A stretch of 64,000 nucleotides of DNA from Chrysopilus asiliformis. Taxonomy: Eukaryota > Arthropoda > Insecta > Diptera > Rhagionidae. Below the pieces are notes generated by a model, which searched no databases, was not told where the DNA came from, and worked only from the letters and a program-made list of their open reading frames with translations. This document shows positions 18,175 to 29,893 of the stretch, piece by piece. Positions within the stretch are counted from its first letter, which is position 1. The number at the start of each line of letters is the position of its first letter. The stretch lies in contig OZ035962.1 of the NCBI GenBank assembly GCA_964034945.1, positions 86,468,650 to 86,532,649 of the forward strand. The letters are read 5' to 3'. A program made the position numbers and the translations under genes.

Positions 18175-19056
18175 CACGGAGAGAAAAAAAACATTGATTG
18201 TTTCGTTACTGATCAACCATACAATGATCATGGTGAAATTAACTACGAACGTGATTAAATCAACTATAAATCGACTAACGACTCATTGTCGATTAAACAT
18301 TTTTACAAAATCGTAGTTAATTTAACACTCTAACTGCCACGACACTTTTAAGCCTTTTTCGAATATTTAGTTGTCAGTCAAAAAGGATGCACTAAGAGGT
18401 AAAAAAATTGAACCAAAATTATATCTAAATGTTATTTTTCTACCATAAAATGTGTGCAACTACAAAAAATCGTTGCGGTTGCAGCGAACACTTTAATAAT
18501 TTTCATTGTTTCACTGTACACAACAGTTAGGTGTCAGGTCTTTTTGACTGACGTGGCAGTTAGAGTGTTAAATACAGATTCATGATACATTGATAACATT
18601 GAGTGAAGGTTTGGCTGATTGAGCAATTATTGGCCTCAATTATAATTCTCATGATGTTTGGGGTAATCATGGTATAAGTACTCAAGTCGAGTTATGATGC
18701 GGTGTACACACAGGAGTTCAAACGGTGCAGGATAACTCAATATCGGAAAACTCGGCACCGTATAACTCAGCACTGGACAACTCGGCATCGGACAATTTTA
18801 GTTGCTTCATCCCGCCACCCTTCACCCCTGGCACCTTTTTCCTACCCTTTCTACTTCCCTTACTCATCCCTCCCACTCCCGAAATTGACAATGAACGTGG
18901 TCATTTCCTCACACAAAATTATAGTTGATGTAAACCATGAAAATTGTATCATTTTGATAAGCGACAATATGGCTTTGGTTGAATTAAACACGAACGAAGT
19001 TGACGCAAAATCAACTCAGGTTTGTAATTGACTTCATCAACGAATTTCTTTCCGTG
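18175..19056. mobile_element. CACGGAGAGAAA-family element with a nested TTAA MITE
   Basis: Short inverted ends CACGGAGAGAAA and the complement of CACGGAAAGAAA bracket 882 bp of AT-rich sequence. A 2-bp CA could be the target duplication. It is interrupted at 18326-18567 by a TTAA MITE. The ends resemble in style the CACTGAGGGAAA family but are not the same. Confidence 0.55.
18326..18567. mobile_element. piggyBac-like MITE, TSD TTAA
   Basis: Inverted repeats CACTCTAACTGCCACG and its complement are flanked by TTAA (18322-18325 and 18568-18571). 242 bp, no ORF. Confidence 0.85.
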
Positions 19057-19121
19057 CAGATTTCAGATGACAAAAATATTATTTCAGAATTTATTTTAAA
19101 ATTTGAAATTAGAGTTGCAAA

Positions 19122-19272
19122 GCTGGGGTGGCTTCATGTAACTTATTTTCGATCGACAAATTAGTCGAATGAAATATTTAGTCGACCAAAAACAATTAAA
19201 CAGGCTGACAAAATAAGTTACATGAAGATTAAACAGGCGATCGAAAATAAGTTACATGACGCCACCCCAGGC
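19122..19272. mobile_element. hAT-type fold-back MITE, 8-bp TSD GTTGCAAA
   Basis: Inverted ends GCTGGGGTGGCTTCATGTAA and the complement of GCCTGGGGTGGCGTCATGTA are flanked on both sides by GTTGCAAA (19114-19121, 19273-19280). 151 bp with arms of about 35 bp. Confidence 0.85.
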
Positions 19273-19379
19273 GTTGCAAATCAAAGAATTTTTTACTAAT
19301 CGATGGTTCAATAAAATTAGTAAAAATACTTAGGAGCTGTGCATAAAAGGCAGAAATTAGTGTGACACATTTTATGGAC

Positions 19380-20045
19380 AGCATCTTAGTCATGATTAAA
19401 AAAACGAATAGAAAAACATAAGAAAAGCTACAATTACCAGGTGCCCATTGTCAAATACTCGCCATGATGACAGACAAAATGTTTAGTAAAAGAATCTCTA
19501 TGTAAAGGAGAGGGGGGAGAGGTGTGGCTCGATTGAATTTTGATGTATGGAACGGTTATGTAAAATAAATACGAATCACCGCTTTCGAGAAAATAGAAAA
19601 ATCAACTTGTATGAAGGAGGGGGGAAGCAGTGGTCCAACTGGATTTTGATGTATAGATAAGTTATGTGAAATCATATTTTAAACACATTTCATCTTTATA
19701 ATTTTTTCGATACGATGCATAGTTTTCGAGAAAACAATTATTCCATTTGCATGGAAGAGGGAAGAAGCAGTGGTTCGTTTGAATTTTGATGTATGGATGA
19801 GTTATATAAAATCTTATTTTAAATACATCTTACCTGTATGAGTTTTCCAATATCACTCACCGTTTTCAATGAAATTTCAAAAAAATTGTTTAGTTTGTAT
19901 TGGCGGCCTAGCCATTTACGAGAAACGTAACTGTACAAAATTTAAAGTCTCCAGCTCAATCCTTTCGAAAGTCTTGGTGTTCACGGACGAATAGACGGGC
20001 AGACATACAAACGGAGTAGTTGACGATTGGCTCCTGGTAATTGTA
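19380..20045. repeat. R2 interspersed repeat copy
   Basis: Repeated 'ttttgatgtatgg' segments (three in tandem around 19530, 19640 and 19785), 'cgagaaacgtaactgtacaaa' and 'gacgggcagacatac' identify it as R2. Confidence 0.6.
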
Positions 20046-21329
20046 GATTTTTTTGTTTTAATTTTTTTTTCCGGATTTTTTTTTCTATTTCTAATTGAGT
20101 CGACTTCTGAGAAAATAAAAGAAAAATCTCTTCTCATTAAGTTATTTGATGAAAAATGGTGTGTAATTCGTACACGTGTTTGCGATTAAAGTGAAAACTA
20201 AACACATTATCAACAAATAGTGGTGAAATTTAAATGATCATAAACTCCCCTTTGCGACCGAAACAATTAGTAGTAGTTTACAAACGTTTATTTTCCATAC
20301 CTAGGGTTTATACATATTTAAAATGTTGGATTGAAAAATGTATCCACGGTCACCCCAAAAAGAACGAAACCCCAAAGGCAGTCGAGTAGTCCCTTGAAAT
20401 TTAAAGGAAATAACATTTCCCTATCGTTTAATTATGGGTTTTAAGTTTGGTTCTATGGGCCATAAGATATCTCCAAAGTCAAGTTCCGACCTCCATTTTA
20501 TCTCCCCTTTGCCCGTAAATACTTGGAACATTTTCAACTACAAATGGTTTGAGGGATGTTTTGCTTATAGCATAATTGTGGCGTTCCTTAAGGGTTTACA
20601 AGTTTGTAAAGTTTATCCGAAGAATTTCTGGTCGACCAAAGTAAATTCTATATAAAATGTGAGAAATGACCGAATCTAAACGCTATATTTCTATACAATT
20701 ATTTAGATTTAACTATTTTACTCTATATACGATTATAAATGGTCGTTTTTTGCCCCTTTCATCTCTTCATCTGATGTGGAGTGTTATTTTCCCCATTTTG
20801 AATTTCATCGCATCTGATTTGACTTGGCCATGAATAACTATACTGACCACTTATCCTCTTCCTGAACGATAATAATGTGTTAATGTCCTTGCGAAACCTC
20901 AACATCAGTAAATTTCAATTAAAGCAACGATTTCGAGTTTATTTGACCAAAAATACCCTAAATTATCTAAACTTGGACATTCTTCTTTGCTTCTTTGGTT
21001 GTTCGCATATAAATTTCCCGGGGATAGTGAAATCGTATAAGGGTTGTTATTCATAGTTTGTATTTGACTAATTTTTGTTTGCTTTGGGGGTAAAGTGTTT
21101 GAAAAATGTTTGGGGATTGAAAAAGTTCGCTGTAATTTTATTAAAACCATTTTTGGGCAGATGTTTATAAAAAAATTCGCAAAGGGATTTTGGTGTAGCA
21201 ACATTTTTTTTCCTGTTGATCCATCGTTGCCAGGTTAAAGGATTTTGTATATCTACTATAATAGAAAAATAAGATACCACTTTTTTTTAAAGTTTTTGAG
21301 CAGAAATGTTCTAGTAACAGAACTAAAAA
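20046..21329. other. Intergenic, no gene seen
   Basis: Apparently single-copy AT-rich sequence. The short open frames have no recognisable motif, signal peptide or splice context. Confidence 0.5.
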
Positions 21330-21990
21330 CCACTAAACCATTGAAGCTTTAGTGAACCAAAACCAAACCATAAACCGAACCACTCTGCAAAAAAATGAAC
21401 GAACCAAGCCAAAACCAAACCATCGAATCGAACTGCTCTGAATAAAGATGGCCGAACTGAACCCAAACTAAACCGTTAAAACAAAGATGGCCGAACCGAA
21501 CCAAAACCAAACCAGTTTTTAAAACAAATGCTGTAACTAATTCAAAAACCAAAGATTTTTTAGTGGTTGGGTTCGTTCTATATTTGAATTTTTAGGATTA
21601 TTTTTTTTTTATTTTAGGATTTTCTATTATTAACCAGGTTTAGAGCCTAACACTATTCTGCGTTAAATTAATAAGAAATATAACTAATAAATATAACTAA
21701 AGGGAAACGCAAAAACTACTGAATAGAAACCAAAAACCAAGACCACTGAAGCACTGAAACTAGAAACTAATTTTAGAAATTTCAGAACCTCAATCCAATA
21801 ACCACAACCCAATTTTGAAGTTTTAGGGATCAAAAACCAAAAACTAAAATCATTAAAATTTTGGGGAAGCAAAACTGGAACCAAATTTGAAATTTTAGTA
21901 ACCGAAAGCCAAAAACTAGAAATTCAATTCACCCTTAAACCAAAACCGAACCACATTCAGAAAACTTATGGTTTGTATTTCTGATTTGAA
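21330..21990. repeat. Degenerate 'gaaccaaaaccaaacc' repeat tract
   Basis: Poorly conserved copies of A/C-rich words such as 'ccgaaccaaaaccaaacc' fill about 650 bp. A short related tract in the other orientation occurs near 31875-31940. Frames here are low-complexity, not genes. Confidence 0.6.
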
Positions 21991-24387
21991 AAACAGCGTA
22001 ACAATGACCTTCGAAAATTTTTTTTAACAATTTTGACATTGGATACGTATTTTGCGACCTCTAAAACTCCGATATGATAATTTTCTTAGAAAAATATTAA
22101 AAGGATATTCGCGTTATTACTTTCTTCTACGGAGTATAATAAAGTATTGTATTCATGAAAAATTTCGACCTCTTAATTTTGCCTAAAAAACATTTCCCGA
22201 TCACTCCTGAGTCGATTGGAGTCATATTTAAAAAATGTCGTTCTGTCTGTCAGTCTGTCAGTCTGTCAGTCTGTCTGTCAGTCTGTGTACAAGATTTCTC
22301 AAAAACTAATAGAGCTAGCGCCATGAAATTTTATAGGCATGTTGGGTCCTGAAATGGGACGATCCTATCAACTTTTGGTGGAAATCCGTTAACCGGAAGT
22401 ATCCAAAATGGCGGTTTTTCAAAAATCGCAATTTCGTTTTTCTCGATTTACTCCCAAACTACGCGTTTTTTAGTGTCCTTAAGTATGACAAAACTTGGAG
22501 AAAATAAAATTTCCCACACTTTTGTCTTTAGCTATAACTCGATATCTCAACCTGTTATCGAGATAAACCGTTATTTCCAAAAAAACAGTTTTTTGCGATT
22601 ATCTCGAAAACTAACGGGTTTTTGCTGACTGAATGTATGAAGTGAATTAATGAGAATGGCATTCTGCACAATTTTGTCTTTTACCATTATCCGCTATCTT
22701 TTACCGTTATTGAGATATTTTCATTAATATGTAAAAAATCATATGTTTGCGAATAATTTGCAAACTAACGGTTTTTCGACAAATCAGTTAAAAGAGTAAT
22801 TAAAGATGTTAACATTTTCTACATTTTTTCCATTTACCGTAAATTGATATCTTTTACAGTTCTCAAGTTATCTCAAATTTTGTACGTTTTTAATATTTTT
22901 GAATAAACCAAGAATTTATTGGGAGGTCGTCTTAGGTTGACAACGCGACAGGGCTCTAGCGTAAATTGCGCAGGGTCGTAGATTTTGTAGAAGAAAGTTT
23001 TGTGTTGACCACAACTGATATTTTTTAAATCTTTTTTAGTCATTTAGTTTTAGATTAGTATTACTTAAAATCCAGAATTACATCTCTCTTTCACCGCGCA
23101 TAGTTTTTCGTCTCCGAATATATCCTTGGCTTTGCGATATCCTTACAGACTTCTTAAAGCTAGATTCGGATTCAGCGACTACTGTTTCTTCAACATAGCC
23201 GCCATTTTGGCGATTTTCACATTTTTTCATAATTTTTCCCATCATATAAAAGTTGGCCAATTCTTTTATCGGGAATTTTATTTTATTTTATTGTGTTAAT
23301 AATTTCAGTGAAGGATTCCTTGCTGAAAACTTAGTTAAAACTTTAACGGGCTGATTATGATACGGCAAAAACATCTAGGCAGTGTGGGTTTAAAAAATTT
23401 TTTTTCCATACAAACTAAATTTCAAAAAAAATTTGTTATGCAGATTGCAATAAACATTGCTTAGTAAATATTTTATGGCGATTTCGCTCGACCACAAATT
23501 ATTCAAATTCTCAACAACACACAGAATTTCAATTTTCGAGTTAATTTCAATATCAAAAATTTCCATTATTTCCTCGTTGTGTGCAAAAACCAAATTACCT
23601 TTACCGAAATATGTGGAATAGCTGAAATTTATGAATATGCGTTACTTGGCCTACGGCCATCAGCAGGACATTAATTATTCGTCCCTAAAAATGAATATTT
23701 TCCCTTGAAACTCTCATGTGGACAAACACTAAACGGAAGGGTGAAAAGTTCTTTACTTTTTCTCAATTTTGTCATTTTTTTTCCTCCGACTGTTTCCTTG
23801 TAGAAAATTTGAAATTTCCCAACAGCTCCTAAGTAGAAAAATTCAAATGAAGCACCCTACGGCGTTAAACAATTTCATTTTAAATAAACGAAAAATGGCC
23901 AAGTGAGAATCGGACGAGGAAAATTCTGGTGTAGATTAGGAAGTGGTTCGCCCCTAATTTTTAATGATGCGGTAAAGTTGGGTGTTTAGAACACCAACTG
24001 GGCTCTGAACCACAGAAATTCTCCATTACCGTGAAAACTTAACGAGTCTCCTTCTCCCACAACAAGGACAGCAAGCCTCCAAATAGGGGTTGAAAAAGTT
24101 GAATCAACCGAATGTGCTTAAGAGAAAAGGGTTGTTCTGAAAAGCGGTCAGTTGAATTTAGTTTCGGTTTGAAATTCTCCCTCATTCGAATTTGTTTCAT
24201 TGTGCCGAAACATCACCCCCTACCCCCAGGAAGATAAACGTGCTGTTTGTTATGACCGAACGTTGAAAGTTTTTCTAAAACCTCATTATTCATACAATGA
24301 TAACACACAACTATCCAAAATCTATCTACACGCCCGCTTAACTGCCTCGAATTTTGTGGTGAAATTGGGAAAAGTTGGTAATTTGTA
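21991..24387. other. Intergenic, with a 'gtctgtcagtctg' repeat
   Basis: Around 22190-22900 is a repeat with 'gtctgtcagtctgtcag', 'cgccatgaaattttatagg' and 'aaaatggcggtttttcaaaa'; related phrases occur near 35500-35650 and 41600. The remainder has no recognisable gene. Confidence 0.45.
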
Positions 24388-25017
24388 CACTGAGGGAAAA
24401 TTGTCAATAGATTCAACGAAAAAGCAGTAGAAACAAACAATTTCGCTTTTGCGCCAACGGTTTTTGTACTTGATTTAAATGAAAAGTACTTGAATTAAAT
24501 GATTGTTTTTTGTCAGAGAATATAGTCAGTGAATACATTTCTTCTTGTTAGTTATCTCTTTTGTTTATTAGTAGTCTATGCTGAGAGAACGTATTTATAT
24601 GTTTATCTGTGGTAGCACTTAATATTAATTTCAAGATGGAAATATATTATTTTATATTTTCTTTAAAAATATACATGCAGCATGAAATTCCTGAAAGTTG
24701 ATTATTTATAGATCAGAAACTTTAAACGAATGAATTCTCTTGATGAATATGAAAGGGTTATATTAAGAAAATATGCTCCCTTTGCAAAAAGAGATGTTTG
24801 AAGAAAAATCTGAAAATACGAACATAAAAAATCTTACTAAAAATAATTCAAACTATGTTCTAGATGAGTATACTGTATCTAAATATTTTTTTTTTATTCA
24901 GGTGTATGTAAAAATAACGAAAAACTTTTAATATCGTGTTCAAAAGTGGCGTAATTATCAGGAAAACCACATCGCCATCTTTAATATTCTGCGTGCACAA
25001 AAACAAAGAAAATATAT

Positions 25018-25248
25018 GAGGCGTTAATAGCTAGAGTGGACCAAGCCACATTTTTTGAAGCTTTTCCACTTTTGTACTATTATTGACTGTAAATTTTTGG
25101 AAAAAAAAAATTCTGTGGACTTTATTACTCAATATTGAAATATTCTTTTGTGCATCCAAACATTTTTATCTAAAAACTCACTCGCAATAGTGATTCAAAC
25201 ACAAAAAAATTCACGATTTCGACATGTGAGTTGGTTCACTCTAGCCTC
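25018..25248. mobile_element. GAGGCGTT-family MITE, 4-bp TSD ATAT (copy 2)
   Basis: The left end is GAGGCGTTAATAGCTAGAGT. The right end is shortened relative to the other copies ('ctagcctc'). ATAT flanks both sides (25014-25017, 25249-25252). Full copies lie at 44749-44991 and 63607-63879. Confidence 0.82.
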
Positions 25249-25259
25249 ATATTAGGGCT

Positions 25260-25701
25260 ATTCACTCTTTATCGTAGTTGATCGTAAACTCGTAGAATCG
25301 TAAAATTGTAAATAAAATCGTAGCTTTTTGACAGTTCTCCATACAAACTTTTTTACGACGAAAACTACAATCTACCACACGTGAAGGTATGGTAAAATCG
25401 TAGTTTTTGTCGTACTTCTAATAAAGTCAGGTTAAGGCATGTTTTGTGACATGTCAACTTGGTGCCAACTTTAAAATGGACATTGGAAAAGCAAGTAAAT
25501 TAAAGTATTTATATGATTTAGTATAAATTAAGAGTTAAAAAATGCTTTAAACCATTAAGGTAAAGAAAATAAATAAAAGAGTCAAAAATTTACGACAAAA
25601 CCCACAACCTCTAGTAAAGCGCTGCTCACGCTTCGTTGTACTTTTCCATCGTAGATGTAGAGTACAATCTACGATTTTACTATCTACGATCAAGAGTGAA
25701 T
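25260..25701. mobile_element. MITE with ATTCACTCTTTATCGTAG inverted ends
   Basis: The ends ATTCACTCTTTATCGTAG and the complement of ATTCACTCTTGATCGTAG bracket 442 bp in which 'atcgtag'/'ctacgat' words recur. No clear target duplication was found. Confidence 0.6.
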
Positions 25702-25778
25702 TCCGTATTGTGTGCCGCCAGCGACGATGATGAATCCCTCTCATTCTATTTTCTGTTTCCATTGATAAAAAGCTCCGA

Positions 25779-26995
25779 TCCCAACTAACAATTTTCGTCT
25801 CATAAGACTCTACTAGAGTCTTTTGAGAGTTTTCATACAGAGCTATTTCACCCTTGTAGAATGCTACAACTGTTTTATGAGTGGCTCATGAGGCTTAAAT
25901 GGCGCACTTATGAGAACTTTTTTTATCTTATGACAAGACATCAGTTCTTTCTGTAAGAGTCACGAAAGTCTCACAAGAACACTATTTGAATTCTAATGAG
26001 AGTTTATTGATATTCTCATAAAACTTTCATAACAAGTACTTTAAAAAGAGAAGAGTATATAAAAATATCTAACCGGTTTTATTTTTGAAGAGTTAAAGTA
26101 ATTTTTTAAAGAGTAAAAGTTATTTTTGAAGTGTTTATTTATTTTCGGATCCGGGTCATGTCTACGTTTGCGTATGATAATATTGTATTAGAATTTCATA
26201 TGACATATATTTTAAATTCTATTTTTTCGGATATATAGACAAAAATTATATGGGGAATGCAGTTTTACTGATAATATAACATATTTTACTTCGAAAAAAG
26301 GCGGAACCCCTCGAAAAAATCGAAAAAATGAGATATATTATAAATCGGAAATATAATATGGAAAAATTAAATGTTTAATATAATTGATCAAACTGCTTCA
26401 ATTGTTTTAATGCGTTTTTGTTTTTAAAGAAAATAGCTTTTTGCAGTGTTTTTAGGTCCTAATTTACATATATAAGCTGTTTTTGAAATTTCAAAGTTTT
26501 ACTGTTAAAAAAGATCAAGGAAAAATATGGCGCTTGTTGACGAAGATTTATTTTAAGAATAAAATTCTACTAATAAGAACATAAGCTCGCGTTATGCGAG
26601 TTTAACTCTTTTATGTCTCATATAAGCATTTTAACAAGTATTTTTATACTTAAACTTTTACAAGCGCGTTTTTATGAGAATCATACGATTTAACTGCTCA
26701 TAACATTTTTATTTAAGATTTAAACTCTTTAAGTGTTAAAACTTTATAAAAAATATACAATGAGAACATAAGTTTTTAAAGGCTCGCTACAAGAGTTCAA
26801 AAATTGCCTTGCTATAAGCGTAAAAGATTCAGTAGCTCTAGTAGCGTCATACTCTTATAAAAAGAACGCTATCAGAAAAAATTAGAGTGTCATTACAAGA
26901 ACTATGTTATGAGAGTATCCAGTGTGTTAAGAAAGTTTAATGAGAAGATTTCAAAATTCGTAAGAGTTTTGGTCTGGAGAGTTTGTTAGTTGGGA
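25779..26995. mobile_element. 1.2 kb element with TCCCAACTAACA inverted ends
   Basis: TCCCAACTAACAA at the left and its complement at the right delimit 1217 bp of AT-rich sequence rich in 'tcataag'/'tatgaga' words. Comparison with copy A of the host element shows this segment is an insertion. The target duplication is unresolved and no transposase is visible. Confidence 0.65.
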
Positions 26996-27084
26996 TATAT
27001 GTAATTGTCCATGTATTCAAAACAAATGCTCGGTTATGTTTTGACTGCTTGGTGTAAGAAAGCGCTCTCTATCAGACAGTCAAT

Positions 27085-27738
27085 GGGCGCATCCAACTAC
27101 CAGAGCGGCTCTGGAGCGAAGCTCAGCTGTCAAAAAAGTGCTCAGCTGAGCAGCATTTTGTGTCCTGAATGCACCGCTCATTTATATATGAGCTGTAATT
27201 CAAAGAAATTATTGTTCAAGATGGACCGCGATGTAATTATCTCCGTAATGTTAGAAATTTGTGCTTCTGATACGATAAATCTGGAAGCTATTTAACTTTT
27301 GGTTGAAGAGTGTAATACTTCAGTTGAAGTCGCCCCAATCCGGAATGCGGCACCCGAAAGAAACCGGGATTATTTTGAGGTGACTATGCCGAAGTACACT
27401 CCCGAACTCTTTCGCCAATATTTTCCGCAACGCCGACTATTTCCATTCCCGTTTGCTTAGCAAGAACTTCCATGAGGCTTCCCGTATTATAAATAACATA
27501 AATAACTGTAAATATTATAAATAACACCATTTATGTATTTCCGTCGTCGTTTTTAGACATGAATTGAGGTTCTGTAATTCTTCATTTGACATTTGCTCAG
27601 CTACTGAGCGGAGTTCTTTTACGCTCTGAAAAAATGTGAGCTGCTCAGTTGAGCCGCTCTGTAGCGATTGCGTTCAGTAACTGAGCACCTTTTTCGCTCT
27701 AGAGCGATGCTGAGCCGCTCTGGTAGTTGGATGCGCCC
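27085..27738. mobile_element. Harbinger-like non-autonomous element, TSD AAT
   Basis: Inverted ends GGGCGCATCCAACTACCAGA and complement are flanked by AAT (27082-27084, 27739-27741). Subterminal repeats of 'gctcagctgagc' and 'gagcggctc' type are dense. It contains a decayed Harbinger-type reading frame. Confidence 0.82.
27221..27460 (+). pseudogene. Decayed Harbinger-type transposase N-terminus
   Basis: Starts MDRDVIISVMLEICASDTIN, stops at TAA 27293-27295, then continues in frame as RNRDYFEVTMPKYTPELFRQ. The second motif resembles the region just before the nuclease domain of PIF/Harbinger transposases. The catalytic domain is missing. Confidence 0.55.
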
Positions 27739-27980
27739 AATGGATTGGGTTGTTGATTAAAATACTTTTAATTTAAATCATTTTAGTTGTATTTAAATCA
27801 AATACAAGGCATTTATTTTGAGGAACATGCATTTAAATCATTGCTTTGATATTTGTTTTGACTATGTACTTTCTCTTTTAATTCAAATAAAAACATTTCA
27901 TTTTGGATTATAAATGAAAAACAATTATGTAAATCGAATAACGGTTCTGGATTCAACTACATGCCTGATTTCTCTCAGTG

Positions 27981-29297
27981 TATAGAGTTAAAAGTTGGAC
28001 AGAAATTGATACAGTCATTTATTGTAGATACATCACAATAATTAAAACTTTGTCTTTCAGCTATTAACCGAAAGGATATGCATATTAGGAAAAACGGATG
28101 ACATTCTGTAGTAGTGTATAACAAATTGCCAAAATGAGACAGCAGTTTGTCGTTGATGATGAATTTTCTTCGGTGTTTTCTTTTTTTTTACCAAAAAATA
28201 ATATTCAATTTTTCGCGTTGTCAATAAAATAGATACCTAGCATTTTTAAAAGATCAACAATTCAGGGTTAATATTTTTGGGGTAGAAGTTGACGCCGAAA
28301 TTAGTTAAAAATATCTTGTGTGAACAGCACAAGACTTTCTTATACAAAATCTTTTGTCATCCCTAACACTCTGGTGTAGTTAATTTTTGTGTCCGATAAT
28401 TGCTTCGATGCCTTACAAATGGTATACTAAATCTAATATATTTCTATATGATATATACAGTATAAAAATGTTATTTTTGGCTTATAAAATACTATAAAAT
28501 ACTTCGACGTATCCCAAAACTTTGAAGAAAATCCAAAAATAATAAAGATTACTTCGTTCACAATTTTTTTTTACACAATCTGCATTTTAAACGATTTTCT
28601 GACAATCAGCTGGATTATTTGAAAGCTAAACTTCGTTATAATGAAAGTTTTCTCATTTTTTCATAAAATTATCACATTTTATCGTCATGTTTGATATCTA
28701 CCATGTTTTCCTAAGTACAAACACGCAAATTGGATTTGCATTCAATTGTGTTTAGCAAAAATTTGACCAAGAAAATACCTTTCAGGGGAAAATTTTTTCA
28801 TGCGGGGAAAAAGATATGGAAATTCGATAATCAAATAATAATATTTTCCTATATAGAAAGTTAATCATCTGGCCCTTGGCTAATTATCTACTCGTCAATG
28901 ATTATGTATTTGAATATTCGATTCTTTTTATCTTATCAGTTTAATGATTGCCCCTTCAATATCATAAGTGAACATTACCCATCACTTTGACTTGCAAATT
29001 GTCGGTAATTTTGTATGCCGAATAAAAGTGAAGTGAGTTTTTCACTAGAATTTATGTTCCCAAAACTCCTGCAGAAGTTGGCGGCAATGGAGGAAAAGTG
29101 GCTATAGTGAAGGTGGTTTTCAGAGTCAATTTGGAATTTGCACAATTTGAACACAAAAAAGGATTGACTTTGGCGTAGCGCCAAAATTCTTGTTGAGGTT
29201 CTCCGCGGAAATCGTTTAGTGAAAAAAAGTGAAAAGTTTTTAAAGTGATATTCGATTCTATTCGATTAATTAAGGCGGGAAATTTAAAACCGGATTC
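27981..29297. other. Upstream region of the GPCR gene
   Basis: Contains an R2 tail fragment (about 28370-28460, shared with 3040-3130). From about 28860 to the start codon the sequence looks unique and may hold the promoter and 5' UTR, but no exon or TATA box could be assigned. Confidence 0.4.
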
Positions 29298-29893
29298 ATG
29301 GAATACTATTACCAAGAGGAGGATCATATCCAGGATGAACTCGTGCTTGGACAGATCGCCTTCAAACAACCCGACGAATCGAACGTTTGGTCAAATGAAA
29401 AGCCATCCCCGGTTGGGTATTTTGTTTATGCAGTGCTTGTGCCGGTCCTCGCGACATTTGGGGTTTTTTCCAATTTTCTGACCGCAGTGGTGTTTATGCG
29501 GCCACGAATGACACCCTCAGCTTTCACCTACTTGGCAGCGATGTCCTGGATGGATTTTTTCTCCTGTCTGATGATTGTCTTCTCGTCTCTGGCCAATAGT
29601 ATTTTCTTGAATGTGGAACCGTGGACTAAATATGATGTGCAGCTACAGATACCCCTAATCGGAATCACAACCGGGGCTGCGAATTTAATTTTATTGTCAG
29701 TGTCAATGGATCGGTTGATTTATATTAAAAACGGATTACCGCAAGTTGTGCCGAAATTTTGCACCCGCCGAGTCGCACGTAGTGTCGTTTTTGTGATTAT
29801 TATTTTTACGGGAATTTTCAACATTCCATATTTTTTCATTTTTGAGATGAGCGACGAAGGATATTTTGAACCGACAACGTTTTTTAAATCACA
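29298..29893 (+). CDS. GPCR exon 1: N-terminus to TM4 and start of loop 2
   Basis: Opens at ATG in 'ggattcATGG' with no better upstream start in frame. Encodes TM1 (about 39-66), TM2 (76-104), TM3 (114-143), TM4 (159-182) and the acidic start of extracellular loop 2. Ends in phase 2 at 'tcaca|gtgagt'. Confidence 0.9.

Larger units (their letters stand above)
24388..27980. mobile_element. CACTGAGGGAAA-family element, copy B, containing four nested elements
   Basis: Ends are CACTGAGGGAAAATTGTCAA and the complement of CACTGAGAGAAATCAGGCAT, matching copy A in inverse orientation. The ends are flanked by TA. Nested inside are 25018-25248, 25260-25701, 25779-26995 and 27085-27738. Copy A provides an empty site for at least the last: 'gacagtcaaattagctgattggg' versus the interrupted version here. 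Confidence 0.75.

Noticed and set aside
29052..29369. Minus-strand ORFs near the GPCR start
   Set aside because: They overlap GPCR exon 1 and its 5' UTR antisense and show no motif.
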